In this document: in pieces, positions 57,113-63,730 of the stretch
How positions within the stretch are numbered: the stretch's first letter is position 1
Layout of the letters: each line of letters starts with the position of its first letter
Assembly (NCBI RefSeq): GCF_900115975.1
Contig: NZ_FOYM01000004.1
Span: 1-64,000 of the forward strand
From: Desulfoscipio geothermicus DSM 3669
GTDB taxonomy: Bacteria; Bacillota; Desulfotomaculia; Desulfotomaculales; Desulfallaceae
Direction: 5' to 3'
Length of the DNA stretch: 64,000 nucleotides
Translations under genes and position numbers: made by a program
Notes under the pieces: model-generated
Told to the model about the DNA's origin: nothing
The model's database searches: none
Seen by the model: only the letters and a program-made list of their open reading frames with translations

Positions 57113-57253
57113 TTAATGCGTTTCGTCATAGGAAAGTCTGGTCACCCGGGTGAAATTACCTTTGCGGATTTCTTCCCGGGTGGCCTTTTTTTCTAAAAAA
57201 TCGCTCATTCCCGGAGCCACTTGGGGGCGGGTTTTTTTTCTTTCTTTTTTCAA
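57113..57253 (-). CDS. Conserved small basic protein, copy 1 (46 aa, unknown)
   Basis: TTG 57253 is preceded by GGAGGTGAACAG, a strong ribosome site. The peptide is M-K-K-E-R-K-K-T-R-P, P-G-M-S-D-F, R-E-E-I-R-K-G-N-F-T-R-V-T-R and ends Y-D-E-T-H. A second copy at 62922-63065 codes for nearly the same peptide, and the few base differences are mostly synonymous or conservative, including one codon insertion that keeps the frame. This supports real translation. No family recognised. Confidence 0.65.
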   Translation of the reverse strand: MKKERKKTRPQVAPGMSDFLEKKATREEIRKGNFTRVTRLSYDETH

Positions 57254-57430
57254 ACTGTTCACCTCCAAATTTATTTTATCCCCTTATAGTTTTAATTTTA
57301 AGTTATTGCATATATTATTTTTCACCATTGAAAATTAGTTAATACTTAATGGTTACGCCCTTGCTGGGAAAGATTTAAAGTCCTTGGCGAACACAGCAGG
57401 TTGAAAATACTAAAACTTTTGTCCATTAAC
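57254..57430 (+). repeat. Partial duplicate of the small-protein/arsR region, arsR decayed
   Basis: The sequence upstream of the small gene repeats 63066-63345. After a deletion of about 70 bases it contains L-G-E-x-x-R-L-K-I-L-K-L-L-S-I (about 57376-57425), the N-terminal part of the arsR gene at 63257. The remainder of arsR is absent. A minus-strand frame from about 57513 (M-E-S-A-V-L-K-E-I-Q-N) borders it and is unidentified. Confidence 0.6.
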
Positions 57431-57829
57431 GTGATGGACCGGGACATCTTTGAGCACTAGGGGTAAGCGTTAGCAAATGATTTTGAATTTCTTTCAATAC
57501 TGCTGACTCCATAATTACCCCTCCATCTAGTAATATCATAAGCAAATTTCAGCTTATTTTAGCATAGGTAAAAATGCAACATCTTCAAGTAGTAGGCGAC
57601 ATTTATTGACGCGTAAGGCTGAATTTTAATAAGAGTTATAAAATTATCTCATTGAAATTAGCGCAAAATTTAATGAACCCATTTATTTTGAATCGCTATG
57701 AGATCGCTTTTCCAGTTGATTATTCAAATGGAAAATACTTTTGTTTAACGAAATAGTCAAAGCTCTTTATCAAAATTGTCAGTTATATTACAATAGATTA
57801 TATGAGTAGGTACTAAGGAGGTGAAATAT
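57431..57829 (+). promoter_or_regulatory. crp3 upstream region with one predicted operator
   Basis: AT-rich DNA. TGTCAGTTATATTACA (57777-57792) matches the TGTCN-N6-NNACA variant seen at 58554. It is only about 25 bp before the crp3 ribosome site and has no -10 hexamer at the class II distance, so it could serve for autorepression instead. No coding frame otherwise. Confidence 0.4.
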
Positions 57830-58528
57830 TTGACTCAGTCCTCAATTGAATCAAATGATTATCCGTTCAATTTAGTCGCTAATAAATTAACTCTCAATGA
57901 ATCGGATAAAAACATTTTCAATGCATACGGTAACAAGTTTCATTATATCAAGGGGCAATTGCTTTTTGCTGCTGGGGATAAGTCGGATCATATCTATTTC
58001 ATCGAAAAAGGTTTGTTAAATATTTACCGGCTAACCAACAAAGGACACCAGGTAACAGTGGCCTTTCGCAACGCCGGTGAAGTTGTGGGTCTGGCTGAGG
58101 CCCTCTATGGAGGGGAAAGAATATGTTTTGCAGAGGCTATGGAAGATTTAACAGTAATCGCAGTGAGTTATAAAGATTTTAAAAAGATTCTAGCTAATAA
58201 CCCAATTTTAGCAATAAGCGTGGCTGAGGTTTTAGGATCACGGTTAAGAGAAGCCCACTCCGTGATTCATGAAATGGCCTACTGCCAGGTTCCCGCAAGG
58301 ATTGCTTCTGTACTGATCAAACTTGGAGAAAAAAGTAACTTATCTTCAAAAGATGGCTTACAAATAAATTTAAAATTAACTCATGAAGAGATAGCTCGAA
58401 TGGTAGGTACATCCAGGCAAACTGTTACCTCGGTTTTAAATACATTTAAAAAAGAACAGAGTGTGATCTTTAAAGGGAGGGATATATATAAAATATATCC
58501 CGAAAAGCTGGCCAGCTGGATAAGCTAA
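57830..58528 (+). CDS. CRP/FNR-family regulator 3
   Basis: A 232-aa paralogue of the two regulators at 53587 and 54427 (L-F-A-A-G-D-K-S-D-H-I-Y-F-I-E-K-G, E-R-I-C-F-A with the shared Cys at residue 99, recognition helix G-T-S-R-Q-T-V-T-S-V-L-N). TTG 57830 follows AAGGAGG by eight bases; GTG 57821 lies inside the ribosome site. Codon use is more AT-rich than in crp1/crp2, suggesting a different history. It precedes the apr-like operon. Confidence 0.87.
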   Translation: MTQSSIESNDYPFNLVANKLTLNESDKNIFNAYGNKFHYIKGQLLFAAGDKSDHIYFIEKGLLNIYRLTNKGHQVTVAFRNAGEVVGLAEALYGGERICFAEAMEDLTVIAVSYKDFKKILANNPILAISVAEVLGSRLREAHSVIHEMAYCQVPARIASVLIKLGEKSNLSSKDGLQINLKLTHEEIARMVGTSRQTVTSVLNTFKKEQSVIFKGRDIYKIYPEKLASWIS

Positions 58529-58530
58529 TT

Positions 58531-58553
58531 AAAAGCCCAAAGGGCTTTTTTTT
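58531..58553 (+). terminator. Terminator after crp3
   Basis: AAAAGCCC-AAA-GGGCTTTTTTTT, directly followed by the first operator of the next array. Confidence 0.85.
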
Positions 58554-58647
58554 TGTCGAAAAGGTTACATTCAAATGTCGCAAACCCGACATCCTTATGT
58601 CCGAGTTGTGACAATGCGGTGTTTATTATTTTGGTATTTTTATTAAA
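58554..58647 (+). promoter_or_regulatory. Predicted triple CRP-type operator and class II promoter for the apr-like operon
   Basis: TGTCGAAAAGGTTACA (58554), TGTCGCAAACCCGACA (58576) and TGTCCGAGTTGTGACA (58598) start exactly 22 bp apart. The last is centred at 58605.5, and TATTTT, a -10-like hexamer, starts 29.5 bp later at 58635, giving a start near 58647 and a centre of -41.5. Same geometry as upstream of crp2 and TauE. Confidence 0.65.
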
Positions 58648-58788
58648 ACCACTTATATGAAAAATTAGTTTAACTTATGCTTGGGGGTGGGAATTAGATA
58701 GGTATCGGGGGCAGTAAGTAAAGGGAAAAAAGTTGGTTTAGTAGAGTAAAAATAAAAAATATAACTGCAGGTGTTTGTGATTTGTTTT

Positions 58789-59106
58789 ATGAAGGCGCTA
58801 CCGGCGCCGATCAAATCCTGGGTTGTTCTTTTCGCCGTGATTAAGCAGGTGTCAACATCCCAGGAGTTAACCGCGGAGGGCAGGGCCGCCATGGCCATAA
58901 TGGCCTGGACGATTGTAATTTGGGTTACCGACACCTTGCCCAAGAGTATTTCCGGGCTGGCCATTCCCATTTTGCTGCTTTGGGGCCGAAGCTTTACCGA
59001 AAAAATGGTACTGGCCTGTTTCGGATTAGCCGTGCTGCTCTGGGCTACCGGCAGCATTCACGGGTTTAAAGCACGCATGGCCAAGTGCATGTTACCACAT
59101 GGTTAA
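58789..59106 (+). pseudogene. SLC13/DASS anion transporter, internally deleted remnant
   Basis: A 105-codon frame. L-T-A-E-G-R-A-A-M-A-I-M-A-W-T-I-V-I-W-V-T-D-T-L-P-K-S matches the N-terminal region of DASS (CitT/sulfate-type) carriers. The sequence then jumps to F-T-E-K-M-V-L-A-C-F-G-L-A-V-L-L-W-A-T-G-S-I-H-G, which belongs hundreds of residues later, and ends. Transport domains are missing. It is transcribed ahead of the apr-like genes and could now act only as leader. Confidence 0.6.
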
Positions 59107-59136
59107 TTGAAGTAATTTCGCAAAGGAGGAGAACAA

Positions 59137-60909
59137 ATGGCAATGAAAGCAAAGTTGCCCGAAAGCTTGGACCAAGTGGAAAAAGTTTACTGCGAAACCG
59201 ATATTCTTATTATTGGTGCGGGAAACGCCGGTTGTTTTGCCGCCATTGAAGCCAAGCGCAAAAATCCCGACTTGAAGGTTACCTTGATGGAAAAAGCTTA
59301 TATCGACCGCAGCGGCTGCCTGGCGGCAGGGATGGACGCAATCAACACCTATCTAAAAAAAGGTAAAACAATCGAGGATTTTATCAAATGGAGCAGGTCC
59401 CAGGCGGGCGGACTCCTTAGAGAGGACCTGGCCATAAAAGTGGCGGAAAACCTCAATGCTCCGGTTGAGGAGTGGGAAGAATGGGGTTTGCCGATCAAGA
59501 AAAATGAAGATACCGCAGAGTATGCCAACCGGGGTAAATGGGATATTACCATTCAAGGTGAATCCATGAAACCAATCATTGCTGAAAAAGTAAGGGAATA
59601 CGGCTGTGAAGTGCTGAACAGGGTAGTGGCAACCAATTACCTGCTCAAGGATGGCAGGGTAGTGGGTGCCATGGGATTTCATGTGAGACAGGGGAAAATG
59701 GTTGTCGTAAAGGCCAAGGCCACCATTATAGCCACCGGAGGTGCCGCTGGCATCTATAAACCCTACACCAACGACGGTTCCGACAGTCACCACCAATTAT
59801 GGTACAGTCCCTTTAATACGGGAGCCGGTTACGCCATGGGTATCAGGGCGGGTGCTGAAATGACCACCTTTGAAATGAGATGGTGTGCCACCAGGACCAA
59901 GGACTTTACCGGACCCATTGATACCATTTCGGTAGGCTACGGCACGCCTATGATCAACGGTAAAGGTGAGAAAATCCTGCAAAAGAGATATGCCGAGTGG
60001 GGTGGTGAAACCGCTCCGAGGTTTATCAGAGCCAATGCTCCAATGGAAGAGTGGATGGAAGGTAGAGGCCCCTGTTTCATGGACACAACAGGCATGTCCG
60101 ATGAAGAAATTAAACAAATGAAAAATGATTATCTGAATGAAAGGCCTACTTACGTGCTTTTTCTGGCCGCCAGGGGGCAGGACCTTAAAAAAGAACCCAT
60201 CGAGATCTACGGCAATGACCCTTATATAGTCGGCGGTCACACAGCCAGCGGCTACTGGCTCAATTCCGAGGATTGGAGCACCACGCTGCCCGGTCTGTTT
60301 GCCTGCGGCGACGTGGCAGGGGGCGTTCCAAATAAGTTTGTGGGCGGCTGCGCCGCGGAAGGTTTGCTGGCAGCGCGGGGAGCAGTTGAATATGTGGCCC
60401 AGTTGAACGGCGAAATCGAAATTGATGAAGCACAAGTTGAAGCAGAAAAAGCAAGGATTTATGCCCCGGTATTCAGATTAATCGAGGAAGGCGACGGGGT
60501 CAAGCCCAAGGAAATGGAAGAAAGAATGCAGCGGTTGATGGATGAGTATGCTGGCGGTGTACACCAGTTTTTCCGCATGAATGAAGAACAACTGCAATAT
60601 GCGTTAAAGCACATTAAGATACTGCAAGACCAGGTTAAGTACCTGATCGCCAATGACCTGCACGAATTAATGGGTGCCCATGAAGTTATTGACAGGCTCG
60701 ATGTGGCGGAAGTATTAATTCATCACCTGTTATACAGAAAAGAGACCAGGTGGCCGGGCTGGCAAACCAGGACCGATTATCCTGAAAAGAATGATGAGGC
60801 TTTTGATTGCTTCGTAAATTCTACCAGGGACCCGGAAACAGGGGAAGTTAAAATATTTACCCGGGAATACGAACAAATTGTCCCGGGCGACAGAATGAAA
60901 CCAAACTAA
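59137..60909 (+). CDS. AprA-like (adenylylsulfate reductase alpha/fumarate-reductase superfamily) flavoprotein
   Basis: A 590-aa flavoprotein with FAD motif I-L-I-I-G-A-G-N-A-G-C-F-A-A-I-E-A and AprA landmarks: G-C-L-A-A-G-M-D-A-I-N-T-Y, E-E-W-G-L-P-I, I-T-I-Q-G-E-S-M-K-P-I-I-A-E, G-F-H-V-R-x-G, A-T-G-G-A-A-G-I-Y-K-P, W-Y-S-P-F-N-T-G, G-G-H-T-A-S-G and C-G-D-V-A-G-G. It is shorter than typical AprA (about 610-690 aa) and the order is aprA-aprB, reversed from the usual aprBA. It could be an AprA paralogue for APS/sulfite or another oxyanion or acid. AAAGGAGGAGAACAA precedes the ATG. Confidence 0.82.
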   Translation: MAMKAKLPESLDQVEKVYCETDILIIGAGNAGCFAAIEAKRKNPDLKVTLMEKAYIDRSGCLAAGMDAINTYLKKGKTIEDFIKWSRSQAGGLLREDLAIKVAENLNAPVEEWEEWGLPIKKNEDTAEYANRGKWDITIQGESMKPIIAEKVREYGCEVLNRVVATNYLLKDGRVVGAMGFHVRQGKMVVVKAKATIIATGGAAGIYKPYTNDGSDSHHQLWYSPFNTGAGYAMGIRAGAEMTTFEMRWCATRTKDFTGPIDTISVGYGTPMINGKGEKILQKRYAEWGGETAPRFIRANAPMEEWMEGRGPCFMDTTGMSDEEIKQMKNDYLNERPTYVLFLAARGQDLKKEPIEIYGNDPYIVGGHTASGYWLNSEDWSTTLPGLFACGDVAGGVPNKFVGGCAAEGLLAARGAVEYVAQLNGEIEIDEAQVEAEKARIYAPVFRLIEEGDGVKPKEMEERMQRLMDEYAGGVHQFFRMNEEQLQYALKHIKILQDQVKYLIANDLHELMGAHEVIDRLDVAEVLIHHLLYRKETRWPGWQTRTDYPEKNDEAFDCFVNSTRDPETGEVKIFTREYEQIVPGDRMKPN

Positions 60910-60940
60910 AGAATAATTTACTTATAAGGGGGAATATCTT

Positions 60941-61261
60941 ATGCCACCAAAAGTAGATTTAACCAAATGCGACGGGTGCAAAGCAGAAGAGGAACCCTTG
61001 TGCGAGCAGATTTGCCCCGGCAACTTGATGACTTTAAATGATGACGGAAAAGCCATGTGCCGGGAAAGCCGGGATTGCTGGGACTGCATGAGCTGTACCA
61101 AAATTTGTCCCCAGGGTGCCATCGAAACCAGGCTGCCTTACCAGTTAGGGTATTATCCGGCAAAATTGATTCCCAAAGTGGGTACGAACAAGATTATTTG
61201 GACTTGTGTTGACAAAGACGGAAAGATAGAAAGATTTATAGTAAAAACAAGGAATGATTAG
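60941..61261 (+). CDS. AprB-like two-cluster ferredoxin subunit, short form
   Basis: A 106-aa protein with the AprB pattern: K-C-D-G-C-K-A-E-E-E-P-L-C-E-Q-I-C-P (cluster I with the characteristic insertion) and C-W-D-C-M-S-C-T-K-I-C-P-Q-G-A-I-E-T-R (cluster II), followed by I-I-W-T-C and G-K-I-E-R-F. The C-terminal tail of about 40 residues that wraps AprA in true APS reductases is absent. AAGGGGGAATATCTT precedes the ATG. It should pass electrons between the Hdr/Mvh-like protein and the flavoprotein. Confidence 0.85.
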   Translation: MPPKVDLTKCDGCKAEEEPLCEQICPGNLMTLNDDGKAMCRESRDCWDCMSCTKICPQGAIETRLPYQLGYYPAKLIPKVGTNKIIWTCVDKDGKIERFIVKTRND

Positions 61262-61272
61262 GAGGACCTGAA

Positions 61273-62457
61273 TTGCCTAAAGTGGGAGTAGTTTTATGCC
61301 GCTGCAACTCAATTATTGACAGCAAGCTGGACTTTAATCATCTATCTGAAAAGATGGCCAACGAAAAAAATGTTCACTCCGTTATTCAGGTAGATATGGC
61401 CTGCAGTCCTCAAGGGAAAAAGGCTATTGAGGAGTTGGCTGCTATAGAAGATGTGGACAGGTTGGTTGTAGCGGCCTGCTCCCCCCTTGCCAAAGGGGCG
61501 GTTTTTGAAGGATACGCCCGGGAATTTAACCTGCCGGGACAGCATATTGAAATTGTCAATTTGCGTGAACAATGTGCATGGGTCCATGACGGCGGGGATG
61601 CAGTCGAAAAGGCCTTGATTCTTTTAAAAATGGGATTAAAAAGGGTGATTAAGGCCAAGGATGTGGGGCAATGGCAGGTAAACCACGCCTATATCAATAA
61701 GATTAAGTGTGACAAATGCAAGCGCTGTATTGAGGAATGTCCCAATAAGGCTATTCAACTGGGGGACGACGGGTACCCGGCAGTTGCCCCGAAAGTGTGC
61801 CAGCGCTGTGGTGTTTGTGTCGGTGGATGCCCTCTGGGTGTAATCTCTTTACCCGATTTCCGGTTGGAAGAAATCAGCGCCATGATGGCCCCCGTGGCCA
61901 GCGCCAAGTCTCCGGCCATAGTAGGTTTTTTCTGTGATTATACTTACGGCGAGGCTGACTTGATGGGTCAAATAGGGTCAGGTTATTCACCGAACTTATA
62001 TATTATCAAGGTCCCGTGCACCGGGGCGGTTAATATGATCATGGTTAATGATGCCATTGCGGAAGGTATTGACGGAATCATCGTAGCCGGCTGTGATTCC
62101 AGCCAGTGTCAGCTCAGGAAAGGGAATGAATTGGCTCGGTACAGAATAGCCAATGCCCAAAAAGGTCTGGAAGAACAATTTCTGGAGAGAGAAAGACTGA
62201 GTTATGTCGCTTTGGGCGAAGGGCTGGTAGAACCCTCTATAATAAACCACCAAAAATGTGCCGGTTGCGGTCTCTGCCGGCAGGTTTGTCCTTACGGAGC
62301 AATTAAGATGGTTGAAGACGGCAAATTTGAAGTTAATGGTAAGGCTTGCCGGGGTTGTGGCACCTGTGTAAGTTCTTGCAGGTCCGGGGCAATTGACTTA
62401 CCGTACTGTACTGACGAAAAGATAATAACGGCTATGAAGATTTTACTGGCGAGCTAG
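61273..62457 (+). CDS. HdrA-N / MvhD / polyferredoxin fusion (QmoB-like without FAD domain)
   Basis: A 394-aa iron-sulfur protein. Residues 1-130: HdrA N-terminal domain (V-V-L-C-R-C-N, D-M-A-C-S-P-Q-G, V-A-A-C-S-P, N-L-R-E-Q-C-A-W-V-H). Residues 145-200: two 4Fe-4S motifs (C-D-K-C-K-R-C-I-E-E-C-P, C-Q-R-C-G-V-C-V-G-G-C-P). Residues 215-315: MvhD-like domain (F-F-C-D-Y-T-Y-G-E-A-D, C-T-G-A-V, A-G-C-D-S-S-Q-C). Residues 325-394: two more clusters. The FAD domain of HdrA/QmoA/QmoB is missing, so it is a wire, not a bifurcating flavoprotein. GGAGGACCTGAA precedes TTG 61273. Confidence 0.82.
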   Translation: MPKVGVVLCRCNSIIDSKLDFNHLSEKMANEKNVHSVIQVDMACSPQGKKAIEELAAIEDVDRLVVAACSPLAKGAVFEGYAREFNLPGQHIEIVNLREQCAWVHDGGDAVEKALILLKMGLKRVIKAKDVGQWQVNHAYINKIKCDKCKRCIEECPNKAIQLGDDGYPAVAPKVCQRCGVCVGGCPLGVISLPDFRLEEISAMMAPVASAKSPAIVGFFCDYTYGEADLMGQIGSGYSPNLYIIKVPCTGAVNMIMVNDAIAEGIDGIIVAGCDSSQCQLRKGNELARYRIANAQKGLEEQFLERERLSYVALGEGLVEPSIINHQKCAGCGLCRQVCPYGAIKMVEDGKFEVNGKACRGCGTCVSSCRSGAIDLPYCTDEKIITAMKILLAS

Positions 62458-62468
62458 GGGGGGGGAGC

Positions 62469-62921
62469 ATGAAAACAAATATACTTATCTGCGCTAAAAA
62501 AGAATGCCTTGGCGACATCATAGATTTTCCACAAATAAAAAAATACTTTGAAAGCAAAAGGCATGAAGTTATTATTCACGAAAATTTTTGCCTCGAAATA
62601 AACAACTTAAAATTTATTTCCCCCTTTAATGTTCCTAAGCGTCCAACGGTTTTTGCGGGCTGTTCGCCACTTGTCATGGAGAACAGAATAAAAACGTTGT
62701 TTGATGCGCCGGTGGAAATCGCAAATATCAGGGAACAATGTTCATGGGCATGCGAAGAACCTGATATTGCCACTAAACTTTGTAAGGAAATTATTTATTT
62801 GGCTGTTAACCAAATCGTTTACACAAAGCGTTACAATCCTCCGGACAATGTTTTAAAGCAAAAATTGGCGGAGTATGAATCAGTAATCAAGGAAATCGGC
62901 CCAAATCCGTTTAAATTGTAA
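62469..62921 (+). CDS. Stand-alone HdrA N-terminal-domain-like protein
   Basis: A 150-aa protein resembling the first domain of the preceding fusion: I-C-A-K-K-E-C, F-A-G-C-S-P-L-V-M-E-N-R, I-A-N-I-R-E-Q-C-S-W-A-C. It carries seven Cys but no ferredoxin motif. In HdrA this domain holds an extra 4Fe-4S cluster close to the partner interface. Starts with ATG 62469 after GGGGGGGAGC, 11 bases after the fusion gene, closing the operon. Function likely as an accessory cluster-binding subunit. Confidence 0.7.
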   Translation: MKTNILICAKKECLGDIIDFPQIKKYFESKRHEVIIHENFCLEINNLKFISPFNVPKRPTVFAGCSPLVMENRIKTLFDAPVEIANIREQCSWACEEPDIATKLCKEIIYLAVNQIVYTKRYNPPDNVLKQKLAEYESVIKEIGPNPFKL

Positions 62922-63065
62922 TTAATCTGTTTCGTCATAAGAAAGTCTGGTCACCCGGGTGAAATTACCTTTGCGGATTTCTTCCCGGGTGGCTTTTTTT
63001 TCTGAAAAATCGCTCATTCCCGGGGCTACTCGGGGGCGGGTGGTTTTTTTTCTTTCTTTTTTCAA
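62922..63065 (-). CDS. Conserved small basic protein, copy 2 (47 aa, unknown)
   Basis: TTG 63065 preceded by GGAGGTGAACAG; peptide M-K-K-E-R-K-K-T-T-R, P-G-M-S-D-F-S-E-K-K, R-E-E-I-R-K-G-N-F-T-R-V-T-R, ending Y-D-E-T-D. Tail-to-tail with the HdrA-N gene and divergent from arsR. See the copy at 57113-57253. The shared strong ribosome site and frame-preserving differences suggest a translated protein. Confidence 0.65.
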   Translation of the reverse strand: MKKERKKTTRPRVAPGMSDFSEKKATREEIRKGNFTRVTRLSYDETD

Positions 63066-63256
63066 TCTGTTCACCTCCAAATTTATTTTACCCTATTATA
63101 GTTTTAAGTTATTGCATATTATTTTCCACCATTGAATTTTAGTTAATATTTAATGGTGGCCTCCTTATTGGGAAAATAACTAATATTGACAATAATAATG
63201 AATAAAGATATTATTTAATAAAAAAATCATTATATAAATATTAATGGGGGTTGACA

Positions 63257-63652
63257 ATGAACTTAAATAATTATGTAAAGATATTTAAAGCCCTGGGCGA
63301 ACCCACCAGGTTGAAAATACTGAAACTTTTGTCCATCAGGCCCATGTACGTCTGCGAACTGGAGTCGGTGCTGCACATGAGCCAGCCGAGAATATCCCAG
63401 CATCTGCGGACCATGAAGGAAGCAGGATTGGTTACCGAAAAAAAAGAAGCCCAGCGTACCTTTTACAGCCTGCAAATCGAATACCTTGACGAGTGTTTTA
63501 ACAATTTAATTGCCTTTTTCCATGCCGACCTGGCCGACCTGCCGCAATTTAAAGAGGAGCATTTGCGGCTGAAGCAGCTGGAAAGCGATGCGGAAGTATC
63601 ACTTTGTAAAGAAGGGAAAACCCAGGTCTTAAATTTGAAACAGAATGCCTGA
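63257..63652 (+). CDS. arsR: ArsR-family winged-helix regulator
   Basis: A 131-aa ArsR/SmtB protein: F-K-A-L-G-E-P-T-R-L-K-I-L-K-L-L, Y-V-C-E-L-E-S-V-L-H-M-S-Q-P-R-I-S-Q-H-L-R-T-M-K-E-A-G-L-V. The E-L-C-V-C metal motif of classical ArsR is reduced to one Cys (Y-V-C-E-L), with another Cys near the C-terminus (S-L-C-K-E). The neighbouring Acr3 fragment suggests arsenite regulation. ATG 63257 after GGGGTTG; TTG 63251 also possible. Confidence 0.88.
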   Translation: MNLNNYVKIFKALGEPTRLKILKLLSIRPMYVCELESVLHMSQPRISQHLRTMKEAGLVTEKKEAQRTFYSLQIEYLDECFNNLIAFFHADLADLPQFKEEHLRLKQLESDAEVSLCKEGKTQVLNLKQNA

Positions 63653-63730
63653 ACTGCTGCACGTCAGACACGATTTAGTCTAAAATATAAGATGATTTTT
63701 ATATAATAGAATGTGTTGGGAGGCTTATAT

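Noticed and set aside
53587-58528. The CRP regulators as true CooA CO sensors
   Set aside because: The recognition helix matches, but the Cys/His heme-ligand region of CooA is not present in any of the three.
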